Part shown: positions 1-5,314 of the stretch, one piece after another
Numbering within the stretch: the stretch's first letter is position 1
Layout of the letters: the number at the start of each line of letters is the position of its first letter
Origin: Nitrospinota bacterium
GTDB lineage: Bacteria; Nitrospinota; Nitrospinia; UBA9942
NCBI GenBank assembly: GCA_016234205.1
Contig: JACRGN010000008.1
Location: 1 to 7,408, forward strand
Direction of reading: 5' to 3'
Length of the DNA stretch: 7,408 nt
The notes under the pieces: model-generated
What the model was told of the DNA's origin: nothing
The model's database searches: none
What the model saw: the letters and a program-made list of their open reading frames with translations, nothing else
Translations under genes and position numbers: made by a program

Positions 1-1101
1 CACACCGGGTGGACCAACAAAGCAAAGTATAGGTCCCTTCATCTTTTCTTTATCCTTAAGTCTCCTCACAGCGAGATATTCCAGTATCCTCTCCTTTACC
101 TTCGTTAAATCATAGTGGTCTTCATCTAAGATTGTTGCTGCACGATTTATATCCAGGTTATCCTCTGTCCTTTTCTCCCACGGAACTGTTATGAGGTAGT
201 CAATATATGTCCTTGATACTGTATATTCAGCAGATGCCTGATTCATCTTCTCCAGCCTTCCGAGTTCTTTATTTGCAATATCTTTGACCTTTTCAGGCAT
301 TGGAGTCTCTTCAATCTTTTTTCTCAGCTCATTCATCTCTGCCATGTATGGGTCTTCTTCGCCAAGCTCCTTTTGAATTGTCTTTAATTGCTGTCTTAAG
401 AGATACTCCCGCTGTGTCTTTGATAATTCCTTTGCAACCTCACTCTGAATCTTCTCCCTTATCTGGAGCATTTGAACTTCTTTATTCAGATATATGAAGA
501 CCCTGCTCAAACGCTCCAATGGGTCAACTATCTCAAGTATCTTCTGCTGTTCCACCACATCAAGTGAGAGATATACACAGATGAGGTCGGCAAGACGGGC
601 GGGATTATCAATCTTCTCTATCATTGCCATTACATCATTCGGGAGAGGCCTGCCTACAGCAACAACTGTTTTAAATATAGTATTGATACTCTGAATCAGG
701 GCGTCTGTAAATGAATTCTTCTCGTAAAACTCCCTCAACTCTTCTATTTCTGCAATGGGATAAGGCTCTTCTCTTATGTAGTTAATAATTTTTATCCGTG
801 CAATACCCTCTACGAGGATTTTTACACCGCCATCTTCTAATTTTACTATCTGGAGTATCTTGACAGCGGTTCCAATAGAGTAAAGGTCTTTTGATACGGG
901 GTTTTCAACATGCTTATCCTTCTGGACAAGAACCCCTGCTAAATGTCCCCCCTTCATTGCATCTTCTATTGCCATTTTATCTTTTGCCCGGGAAAAAAAT
1001 ATGGGGGAAATCATCAGGGGAAATATCACTGTATCTTTTATGGGGAGGACAGGTATCTGCGGGGGTATTACAGTATATAGAGGGTCAGTGGGTGATTTCA
1101 T
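1..1101 (-). CDS. lon: Lon ATP-dependent protease, N-terminal part (runs off the window)
   Basis: Lon is a cytoplasmic AAA+ serine protease that unfolds and degrades damaged and regulatory proteins. The 367 visible residues hold the N-terminal substrate-binding domain (about 15-205, opening with IPVLPIKDTVIFP), the helical linker (about 205-310, with REYLLRQQLKTIQKELGEED at 231-250) and the start of the ATPase domain (YLAVRRLKDK near 342-351, then GPILCFVGPPGV, the beginning of Walker A). The rest of the ATPase and the Ser-Lys protease domain lie beyond base 1. The frame is open throughout. The ATG at 1101 is chosen because an in-frame stop lies 16-18 bases upstream and the next Met (residue 30) would remove the conserved N-terminal motif. 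Oddly, no Shine-Dalgarno sequence is visible: a repeat element ends 3 bases before the ATG. Identity is near certain; the translation signal is unclear. Confidence 0.97.
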   Translation of the reverse strand, partial: MKSPTDPLYTVIPPQIPVLPIKDTVIFPLMISPIFFSRAKDKMAIEDAMKGGHLAGVLVQKDKHVENPVSKDLYSIGTAVKILQIVKLEDGGVKILVEGIARIKIINYIREEPYPIAEIEELREFYEKNSFTDALIQSINTIFKTVVAVGRPLPNDVMAMIEKIDNPARLADLICVYLSLDVVEQQKILEIVDPLERLSRVFIYLNKEVQMLQIREKIQSEVAKELSKTQREYLLRQQLKTIQKELGEEDPYMAEMNELRKKIEETPMPEKVKDIANKELGRLEKMNQASAEYTVSRTYIDYLITVPWEKRTEDNLDINRAATILDEDHYDLTKVKERILEYLAVRRLKDKEKMKGPILCFVGPPGV

Positions 1102-1104
1102 AGA

Positions 1105-1188
1105 GTAGCCGCACCATTAAAGGGTGCGTTAATCCACGCAGGTATAAAACCCCTGATAGAAGCATTCAGGGGCAGTCCCTACGGCTAC
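1105..1188. repeat. 84-bp inverted-repeat element abutting the lon start
   Basis: Perfect 7-bp terminal inverted repeats GTAGCCG (1105-1111) and CGGCTAC (1182-1188) enclose two inner hairpins: GCACC/GGTGC near 1111-1127, and CCCCTGA/TCAGGGG near 1150-1172. The architecture (short stems, small loops, GTAG..CTAC ends) matches the hairpins upstream of the caspase gene, suggesting one family of small non-coding mobile or palindromic elements. It occupies most of the gap between lon and the small hypothetical gene, and may fold in the lon leader. The rest of that gap (1189-1225) is AT-rich with no clear signal. Confidence 0.7.
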
Positions 1189-1225
1189 CAAAATTTATGT
1201 CTAATTATTAGATTGTTTAATATTG

Positions 1226-1468
1226 CTACTCATCATCAGATATCCACTCAGGATTTTTCTCAAGCGTAATTTTTTTCTTTATTTCCGGAAACTTCTTTTT
1301 AAAATCGGGATGAATCTCCTTCAGATAGCTCTTAATCGCCTCAATCTCTATCTTGATTTCGTCAATATCCCCTTTAAAGGTCAGCTTGCCGTTTTCAACG
1401 CCATCTTCCAATGCACTTACCTCTTTTTCCAAAAAATGCAGTTTACCTTCCAATTCCTTCTCTTCCAT
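1226..1468 (-). CDS. small charged coiled-coil hypothetical protein, 80 aa
   Basis: I do not recognise a family. The 80-residue product is highly charged, rich in Glu and Lys, with no signal peptide or membrane segment, so it is probably cytoplasmic. Residues 1-20 (MEEKELEGKLHFLEKEVSAL) and 33-51 have leucine/isoleucine spacing compatible with short amphipathic helices or a coiled coil, and the C-terminus is acidic (WISDDE). A strong ribosome-binding site, AAGGAG (complement of 1475-1480), lies 6 bases before the ATG and supports the start. It lies 60 bases downstream of the universal stress protein gene on the same strand and may be cotranscribed with it. The site, codon use and position support a real gene; function is unknown. 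Confidence 0.7.
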   Translation of the reverse strand: MEEKELEGKLHFLEKEVSALEDGVENGKLTFKGDIDEIKIEIEAIKSYLKEIHPDFKKKFPEIKKKITLEKNPEWISDDE

Positions 1469-1490
1469 TTATATCTCCTTTTTTAGTGAA

Positions 1491-1526
1491 AAGTGTCAGT
1501 AACACTAACACTAATAACTGTCACTT
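1491..1526. repeat. imperfect inverted repeat after the usp gene
   Basis: AAGTGTCAGT (1491-1500) and ACTGTCACTT (1517-1526) pair at 9 of 10 positions, enclosing a loop with ACACTA repeats. It starts 2 bases past the usp stop codon. The stem is not GC-rich and has no following T-tract on the minus strand, so it is a poor intrinsic terminator. A repeat or a processing/stability hairpin between usp and the small gene fits better. Confidence 0.45.
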
Positions 1527-1528
1527 AA

Positions 1529-1993
1529 TTATGGCATTACAAATTCTCTTCCCGGTTTTTTGACTACAAATACTGAACATGGGGACTTTCTGACTACCTT
1601 CTCAGCTACGCTTCCAAACAGCATATGCTCAAGCCCTGTCCTGCCGTGTGTTGCTATTACTATTAAATCTGCCTCTTTTTCTCTTGCAGTCCTTATTATT
1701 TCAAGGAATGGAGTTCCGGTGACTATCATATTTTCTACACGGATATCATCCTTTACCTTCTGAGGAATAAATTTCTCAATCTCTTTTTGTGCTGCATTTT
1801 CCATCTCTTTATACAATTCAGTTACCGGCAGTTGGGGGACATAAAAACCTGAGACATCAAATATATGTTCAATAACATGGAGGACATAAAGTTTTGCCTT
1901 ATATGCAGTTGCAAGTGATATGGCATACTCCAGTGCATTTTTTGAAAAATCTGAGAAGTCAGTGGGGAATAATATTCTCTCTATTTTTGGCAT
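1529..1993 (-). CDS. universal stress protein, UspA family
   Basis: A 154-residue single-domain Usp fold, the usual length, with no signal peptide, so cytoplasmic. It opens with the typical strand and Asp (KIERILFPTDFSDFSKNALE, 3-22), has the LYVLHVIE strand (35-42), and ends with VTGTPFLEII, LIVIATHGRTG and GSVAEKVVRKSPCSVFVVK. The ATP-binding signature G-2X-G-9X-G-S reads A-T-H-G-(9)-G-S here: Ala replaces the first glycine, a common variant, so nucleotide binding is plausible but unproven. Such proteins typically support survival under stress or growth arrest. The start has a strong AAAGGAGGG site just upstream of the ATG. A sigma-70-like promoter with overlapping direct repeats lies about 80 bases upstream, giving the gene its own transcript, possibly carrying the small downstream gene. 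Confidence 0.95.
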   Translation of the reverse strand: MPKIERILFPTDFSDFSKNALEYAISLATAYKAKLYVLHVIEHIFDVSGFYVPQLPVTELYKEMENAAQKEIEKFIPQKVKDDIRVENMIVTGTPFLEIIRTAREKEADLIVIATHGRTGLEHMLFGSVAEKVVRKSPCSVFVVKKPGREFVMP

Positions 1994-2019
1994 ATTTCCC
2001 TCCTTTAAAATAAAAGAAA

Positions 2020-2043
2020 GGTTGAGGTTAAGGTAAAGGTTAA
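2020..2043. repeat. hexamer tandem repeat in the usp leader
   Basis: Four consecutive degenerate hexamers on the plus strand: GGTTGA, GGTTAA, GGTAAA, GGTTAA. They lie in the usp 5' leader between the proposed promoter and the ribosome-binding site. As mRNA this is a CU/A-rich unstructured tract. No function can be read from it. Confidence 0.55.
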
Positions 2044-2077
2044 GAAAAATTAAACCTCATCCCAAATCTTTGCATTA

Positions 2078-2106
2078 ATCATTGCATAAGTAATATGAGG
2101 TGTCAA
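2078..2106 (-). promoter_or_regulatory. sigma-70-like promoter for the universal stress protein gene
   Basis: On the minus strand, a perfect -35 TTGACA (complement of 2101-2106) is followed by a 17-base spacer and the -10-like AATGAT (complement of 2078-2083; 4 of 6 consensus). The spacer ends TGC, giving an extended -10 (TGn). The leader would be about 75-80 bases. The -10 overlaps two direct repeats (see findings). Inferred from motif matching only. Confidence 0.5.
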
Positions 2107-2111
2107 GTATT

Positions 2112-2137
2112 TCACCTGTCTGTGTCACCTGTCTGTT
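2112..2137. repeat. 13-bp tandem direct repeat spanning the nuclease stop codon
   Basis: TCACCTGTCTGTG (2112-2124) is followed at once by TCACCTGTCTGTT (2125-2137), 12 of 13 identical. The right copy encodes the last nuclease codons (Thr-Asp-Arg-stop), so the repeat supplies the stop codon. Confidence 0.6.
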
Positions 2138-3033
2138 ACGGCTATATCTTCTGGAAATGACACAACGATTTCGGCACCCCTGTAGAGTTTTATTTTTCCA
2201 TATACTGCCACAGCCTTTCCTTCATAGTAACCTGAAGGGTCAATCCCTTTTTCTCTGAATCTCTGGTAGTCCCTGTCAAAAATAGTTACTGTAAAATCTT
2301 CATCAGGATTATTACCGAAGTTGAGATGAACTGCCTTCCCTGTATTATGTATGCTTCTTACAACCCCTTCAACAAATCTGAATTTACCAATATGTCTTAT
2401 GGCTTCAGAGTGAGGTATTGGGGCAATTGAATCAGGCTCACTCCAGAGTCCCTTTCTGTTCTTAATTGCCTCTTTCTCCAGTTTCTTAAACTGGCTGTAG
2501 TATTTGATATTCGGCGGGATGCAATATGCCCTTGCATCTCCATCCTCTATTAATTTTGCATTTACAAATGTTCCGTCCTTTAAATATATATATGCGAGCA
2601 GGCGGCCGTATTTGTCTATCTTCTCTATATCAAATTCAAGCCTTATTGTTTTGCCATCAAGCATATTCTTATTTGCCATTTTAGCCTCTTCGCTGAAAAA
2701 CTGGGCGGGCATTTTCTCTGATGCAACTTCGGGGGCGTCAATCCCGAGAAATCTTATCTTTTCACCTGATGTTGTAATAATTGTATCGCCGTCTATAATA
2801 TGCCTTACACTGAATGATATTCCTGATGGCGGGAGATTTTTCTTCTCCGCACTCTTCCTATACCTTTCAGGTATTTTATCAATTGTGTCGGCAAAATTTA
2901 CAGTGCCATCCTCATCTACCCATTTATAGACAATTAAATCGTAGCGCCGGGGTTTATCCCCCGCCTCCCCATAAGCAGGGAATGTAAGTGTAAGTGTAAA
3001 TATGAATAAAATTAAAATCCTCAAAATTACCAT
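2125..3033 (-). CDS. secreted DUF4124/thermonuclease-family nuclease with C-terminal OB-like domain
   Basis: A 302-residue exported protein. A signal peptide covers about 1-22 (ILRILILFIFTLTLTFPAYG). Next is a DUF4124-like segment (YKWVDEDGTVNFADTIDKIPERYR, 36-59), then a staphylococcal-nuclease domain (about 72-198). The catalytic set is visible: DGDT with Asp83, Arg94 in RFLGIDAPE with Asp99 and Glu102, and Arg144 in DKYGR, equivalent to Asp21, Arg35, Asp40, Glu43 and Arg87 of the S. aureus enzyme. It should be a Ca2+-dependent endonuclease of DNA/RNA acting in the periplasm or outside the cell, perhaps for scavenging. Residues 217-297 resemble the OB-fold-like extension seen in many proteobacterial homologues. 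Residues about 24-32 (AGDKPRRYD) come from an interspersed repeat, and the stop lies in another. AGGAAAT precedes the ATG. It is divergent from the caspase gene. Confidence 0.92.
   Translation of the reverse strand: MVILRILILFIFTLTLTFPAYGEAGDKPRRYDLIVYKWVDEDGTVNFADTIDKIPERYRKSAEKKNLPPSGISFSVRHIIDGDTIITTSGEKIRFLGIDAPEVASEKMPAQFFSEEAKMANKNMLDGKTIRLEFDIEKIDKYGRLLAYIYLKDGTFVNAKLIEDGDARAYCIPPNIKYYSQFKKLEKEAIKNRKGLWSEPDSIAPIPHSEAIRHIGKFRFVEGVVRSIHNTGKAVHLNFGNNPDEDFTVTIFDRDYQRFREKGIDPSGYYEGKAVAVYGKIKLYRGAEIVVSFPEDIAVTDR
2937..2964. repeat. interspersed palindromic repeat inside the nuclease coding region
   Basis: These 28 bases match 3166-3193, in the adjacent intergenic region, at 25 of 28 positions; both begin AATCGTAG and end TCATCCCCCGC or TTATCCCCCGC. 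Read on the minus strand it encodes the AGDKPRRYD stretch between the signal peptide and the DUF4124 segment. Confidence 0.75.
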
Positions 3034-3165
3034 ATTTCCTATATTACCCTAAAACAGCGATAATGAAAATAAATAAGAAAAGCTGTTGAAACTGTTGGAA
3101 TTTTATAGTTGATTTATTACTGATATTTATGATATTTTCCTTTTAAATCTATTCTTTTAGCAAGG

Positions 3166-3269
3166 AATCGTAGTGCGGGGGTTCATCCCCCGCAGCCGAC
3201 CATAAAGGTCGGCGCTACACATATATAATGTAGCGTTGCCCTTTATGGGCAACAAATGTCGGCGTTACA
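3166..3269. repeat. cluster of three palindromic hairpins upstream of the caspase gene
   Basis: Three perfect 7-bp stems with 5-base loops: GCGGGGG/CCCCCGC (3175-3193), GCCGACC/GGTCGGC (3195-3213) and GTTGCCC/GGGCAAC (3235-3253). CGCTACA (3213-3219) and TGTAGCG (3229-3235) form a further inverted pair, and CGTTACA (3263-3269) closes the last unit imperfectly. These look like two or three copies of a short repeat family. They fill the caspase leader up to its ribosome-binding site. The remaining intergenic stretch (3034-3165) is AT-rich; I found no convincing promoter pair there, although both divergent genes need one. Confidence 0.8.
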
Positions 3270-3276
3270 TATATTC

Positions 3277-3284
3277 AAGGAGGT
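3277..3284 (+). promoter_or_regulatory. ribosome-binding site fixing the caspase start
   Basis: AAGGAGGT, an 8-base match to the anti-Shine-Dalgarno complement, lies 5 bases before the ATG at 3290. It selects that ATG over the in-frame ATG at 3236, whose 18 extra residues would be encoded by the palindromic repeat and would spoil the signal peptide. Confidence 0.9.
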
Positions 3285-3289
3285 GCATT

Positions 3290-5002
3290 ATGAAAAAGTT
3301 CTCATTAACCTTCCTTATATTCCTTACCTTTCTTCTAACATTCCTGCCTACCGTTCAATCAGAAGAGAGGAGTGTTATAGTAAAGCCAAAGGAAAAAAGA
3401 GACCTATCAGTAGAGGCAAAGAAAGGGTTAGACCCTGCATTACTCAATGCAAAATACCATGCCATTATTATCGGCAACAACAGTTATAAAAACCTCCCGA
3501 AGCTGAAGACTGCCATAGCAGATGCAAAGGAGGTGGAAAGGGTGCTTAAAACCCAATACGGCTTCGAGACAAAACTCCTGCTTGATGCTACGAGAAACGA
3601 GATACTTACAACCGTCAATGATTTCAGAAAGAGACTTGGCTCAAAAGACAATCTCCTGATTTACTATGCAGGGCACGGAGAATTTGATAAGACAGCGGAC
3701 AGGGCATACTGGCTTCCTGTAAATGCACAGAGGGATGACCCTGTTGACTGGATTAGTGCAACAGACATAACCGATAACATAAAGCGCATTGCATCTGCTC
3801 ACATACTCATCATATCTGACTCCTGCTATTCAGGCACATTAACAAGGGCTGCAACAGGGGACCTTTCAACAAAGGGCGAGAGAGATGAATTTGTAAAGAA
3901 GATGATGGAGAGACGGTCAAGAACCCTTATGGCGAGTGGAGGTAATGAGCCTGTTGTAGACGAAGGTGGCAGCGGACATTCTGTCTTTGCAGATGCATTC
4001 TTAAGGGCATTAAAAGAGGCTGACAAGGGTATATTCACAGCAGAGGAATTGTTTCACGGAAGGGTAAAGGAGATTGTGGCGGGTAAATCAGAGCAAGTGC
4101 CTGAATATAACAACATAAAGAACTCAGGACATGAAGGAGGGGATTTTGTATTTAGATTGGCGTCTGTTCCCTTATTCCCCCTTAACAAAGGGGGGCAGGG
4201 GGTTGTTGAACCAGAGATTAAGCCTTCGGCAGAAATCAGCGAGGAATTAAAAAACATACAGCAGGAGAAGGAGAGACTCAAAAAGGAGAGAGAGGAATTA
4301 GAACAGAAGAAGGCTTTAATGGAGGAGAAGAATCGTCTTGAAGAAGAGCGTCAGAAATTGGAGAAGGAGAAGCTTGAGGTAGCGAGCCTGCAGCCACCGC
4401 CTCCCCCTGTCCAGCCAAAGTCAAGATTAGCAGAGAAAGGTAACATGGTAATGATTCCGTCAGGCGAATTTATGGCAGGTGAGCCAGGCTCACTCAAAGG
4501 CATGGTTATAAGTGAATTTTACATTGACAAATATGAAGTTACACAGAGGGAATATGAGCAGGTCATGGGTAAGAATCCCTCTTATTTTAAAGGTTGTCCA
4601 AACTGTCCTGTAGAGAGTGTAACATGGTATGAGGCTAAAGAATACTGCGGGAAGGTTGGAAAGAGACTCCCTACAGAATGGGAATGGGAGAAGGCAGCAA
4701 AGGCAGGGACGACCACAACATTTTACTGGGGCGATAGTGAAGGCATGGCGGGTGATTATGCGTGGTATGATAAAAATTCTGGTGATAAAACCCATCCAGT
4801 AGGACAGAAGAAGCCGAATAACTATGGGCTTTATGACATGACGGGTAATGTATGGGAGTGGACATCTACTGATTATAGTAGTTGGAAGATCTTGCGGGGC
4901 GGGTCGTGGTACGGTGGTGCGAACTATGTCCCCCCATCTACCCGTGATTTCAATTCTCCAGACTATCGCATCCTCAATAGCGGGTTTCGTTGCGCTCAGT
5001 AA
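3290..5002 (+). CDS. secreted caspase-like (peptidase C14) protein with coiled coil and C-terminal FGE/lectin-fold domain; candidate DGR target
   Basis: 570 residues. A signal peptide covers about 1-24 (KKFSLTFLIFLTFLLTFLPTVQS). A caspase-fold peptidase (about 55-290) has KYHAIIIGNNSY, catalytic His129 in YYAGHGE and Cys179 in SDSCYSG. A repeat-derived linker (about 293-306) leads to a Glu/Lys-rich coiled coil (about 315-365), a proline run (369-373), and an FGE-sulfatase-type domain (about 383-570: MVMIPSGEFMAG, YEVTQREYEQVMG, RLPTEWEWEKAA, GLYDMTGNVWEW, LRGGSW, GFRCA). The cysteine pair of active formylglycine-generating enzymes (normally just after RGGSW) is missing, so this domain probably binds ligand rather than modifying sulfatases. 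Inferred role: an exported protease whose C-terminal lectin-like tip recognises a target, with the coiled coil for oligomerisation. The last ~36 codons look like a DGR variable region. The substrate is unknown; cleavage after basic residues would be usual for prokaryotic caspase homologues. Confidence 0.93.
   Translation: MKKFSLTFLIFLTFLLTFLPTVQSEERSVIVKPKEKRDLSVEAKKGLDPALLNAKYHAIIIGNNSYKNLPKLKTAIADAKEVERVLKTQYGFETKLLLDATRNEILTTVNDFRKRLGSKDNLLIYYAGHGEFDKTADRAYWLPVNAQRDDPVDWISATDITDNIKRIASAHILIISDSCYSGTLTRAATGDLSTKGERDEFVKKMMERRSRTLMASGGNEPVVDEGGSGHSVFADAFLRALKEADKGIFTAEELFHGRVKEIVAGKSEQVPEYNNIKNSGHEGGDFVFRLASVPLFPLNKGGQGVVEPEIKPSAEISEELKNIQQEKERLKKEREELEQKKALMEEKNRLEEERQKLEKEKLEVASLQPPPPPVQPKSRLAEKGNMVMIPSGEFMAGEPGSLKGMVISEFYIDKYEVTQREYEQVMGKNPSYFKGCPNCPVESVTWYEAKEYCGKVGKRLPTEWEWEKAAKAGTTTTFYWGDSEGMAGDYAWYDKNSGDKTHPVGQKKPNNYGLYDMTGNVWEWTSTDYSSWKILRGGSWYGGANYVPPSTRDFNSPDYRILNSGFRCAQ
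4170..4205. repeat. C/G-run palindromic repeat inside the caspase gene
   Basis: CCCCCTT (4177-4183), loop AACA, AAGGGGG (4188-4194), then CAGGGGG. It encodes PLFPLNKGGQGV between the caspase domain and the coiled coil, where an insert would be tolerated. The same motif type recurs in birA (7178-7230). Confidence 0.65.
4890..4999 (+). other. candidate DGR variable region (VR) at the 3' end of the caspase gene
   Basis: DGRs copy a template repeat with mutation of adenines into the 3' end of target genes encoding C-type-lectin-fold domains. This segment encodes LRGGSW-Y-GG-ANYV-x-TRDFNSPDYRILNSGFRCAQ. A-free blocks flank it: 4890-4910 and 4980-4997 (the latter GCGGGTTTCGTTGCGCTC, at the place of an initiation-of-mutagenic-homology site). 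By hand count about 16% of bases from 4892 to 4999 are A. All four Arg codons are CGN, against 4 of 24 upstream. Codons TAC, TAT, GTC, ATC, CTC, GGT, TCT, AGC and AAT/AAC are what A-mutagenised AAC/AAT codons would give. A 6-bp palindrome (4998-5011) straddles the stop. No template repeat or reverse transcriptase is in the window, so this remains a hypothesis; an ordinary FGE-family tail with unusual codons is the alternative. Confidence 0.55.
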
Positions 5003-5014
5003 TAAATTACTCTT

Positions 5015-5046
5015 TGCTCTTTTACTCTTTTACACTTTTACATTTT
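5015..5046. repeat. octamer tandem repeat downstream of the caspase gene
   Basis: Four degenerate octamers: TGCTCTTT, TACTCTTT, TACACTTT, TACATTTT. The pyrimidine tract lies between the caspase stop and the DUF433 gene and contributes the -35 hexamer of the proposed promoter there. No stem precedes the T-rich tract except the short palindrome at 4998-5011, so a terminator is doubtful. Confidence 0.55.
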
Positions 5047-5057
5047 TTTGCTATCAT
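5029..5057 (+). promoter_or_regulatory. sigma-70-like promoter for the DUF433/DUF5615 pair
   Basis: TTTACA (5029-5034, 5 of 6 consensus), a 17-base spacer and TATCAT (5052-5057, 5 of 6) sit just upstream of the ribosome-binding site GGGAGG (5066-5071) and the ATG at 5078. Transcription would start near 5064, giving a very short leader. It makes the pair an independent unit from the caspase gene. Motif-based inference. Confidence 0.5.
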
Positions 5058-5077
5058 AGTTTTATGGGAGGTTTAGT

Positions 5078-5314
5078 ATGTCAATTGTAATTGCCGAGCA
5101 TCTATACATTGAAAAAGACCCCACCAAATACGAGGGTAAAGCCGTTATTAAAGGCACAAGGGTTCCTGTGTCCTCAATTATAAATCACTATCGCTCAGGG
5201 ATGAGCATTGAGGAGATACTTGACGGCTACCCAAACATAACCTACTCACAGTTATTTGATGCCCTCAGCTATTATTTCGATCACAAAGAAGAAATAGACA
5301 AAGAATTTGAATGA
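5078..5314 (+). CDS. DUF433 family protein, likely antitoxin of a toxin-antitoxin pair
   Basis: 78 residues, typical for the family. The DUF433 signature is clear: the segment from about 9 to 36 has EKDPTKYEGKAVIKGTRVPV followed by SSIINHYRSG, then MSIEEILDGYPNITYSQLFDALSYYFDH (40-67), a helix-turn-helix-like fold. DUF433 proteins are commonly encoded just before DUF5615 PIN-like proteins and are regarded as their antitoxins, probably DNA-binding autorepressors. GGGAGG lies 6 bases before the ATG. The stop overlaps the next start by ATGA, indicating translational coupling. The antitoxin role is inferred from family and neighbour. Confidence 0.9.
   Translation: MSIVIAEHLYIEKDPTKYEGKAVIKGTRVPVSSIINHYRSGMSIEEILDGYPNITYSQLFDALSYYFDHKEEIDKEFE

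Noticed and set aside
1223..1486. Plus-strand ORF of 87 residues opposite the small hypothetical gene
   Set aside because: A Phe/Leu-rich shadow of the charged minus-strand protein. The minus strand has the good ribosome-binding site.
3109..3137. Possible caspase promoter TTGATT-17-ATATTT
   Set aside because: The -10 match is poor in very AT-rich DNA, where such pairs arise easily by chance.
3236..3289. Longer N-terminus for the caspase protein (18 extra residues)
   Set aside because: It would be translated from the palindromic repeat, has no ribosome-binding site, and would put charged residues before the signal peptide. The AAGGAGGT site points to the ATG at 3290.
3826..4281. Antisense ORFs of 70-75 residues opposite the caspase gene
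   Set aside because: Reverse-strand shadows of a well-supported gene, with no ribosome-binding sites or family features.
4440..4999. Active formylglycine-generating enzyme (sulfatase maturation)
   Set aside because: The domain is fused to a caspase and lacks the cysteine pair after RGGSW, and there is no sulfatase gene nearby. A binding role is more likely.
4998..5011. Palindrome AGTAAT-AA-ATTACT followed by a pyrimidine tract, as an intrinsic terminator or DGR-associated hairpin
   Set aside because: Stem of 6 A/T-rich pairs with a 2-base loop and no adjoining clean T-run. Too weak for either call, though its place just after the candidate variable region is noted.
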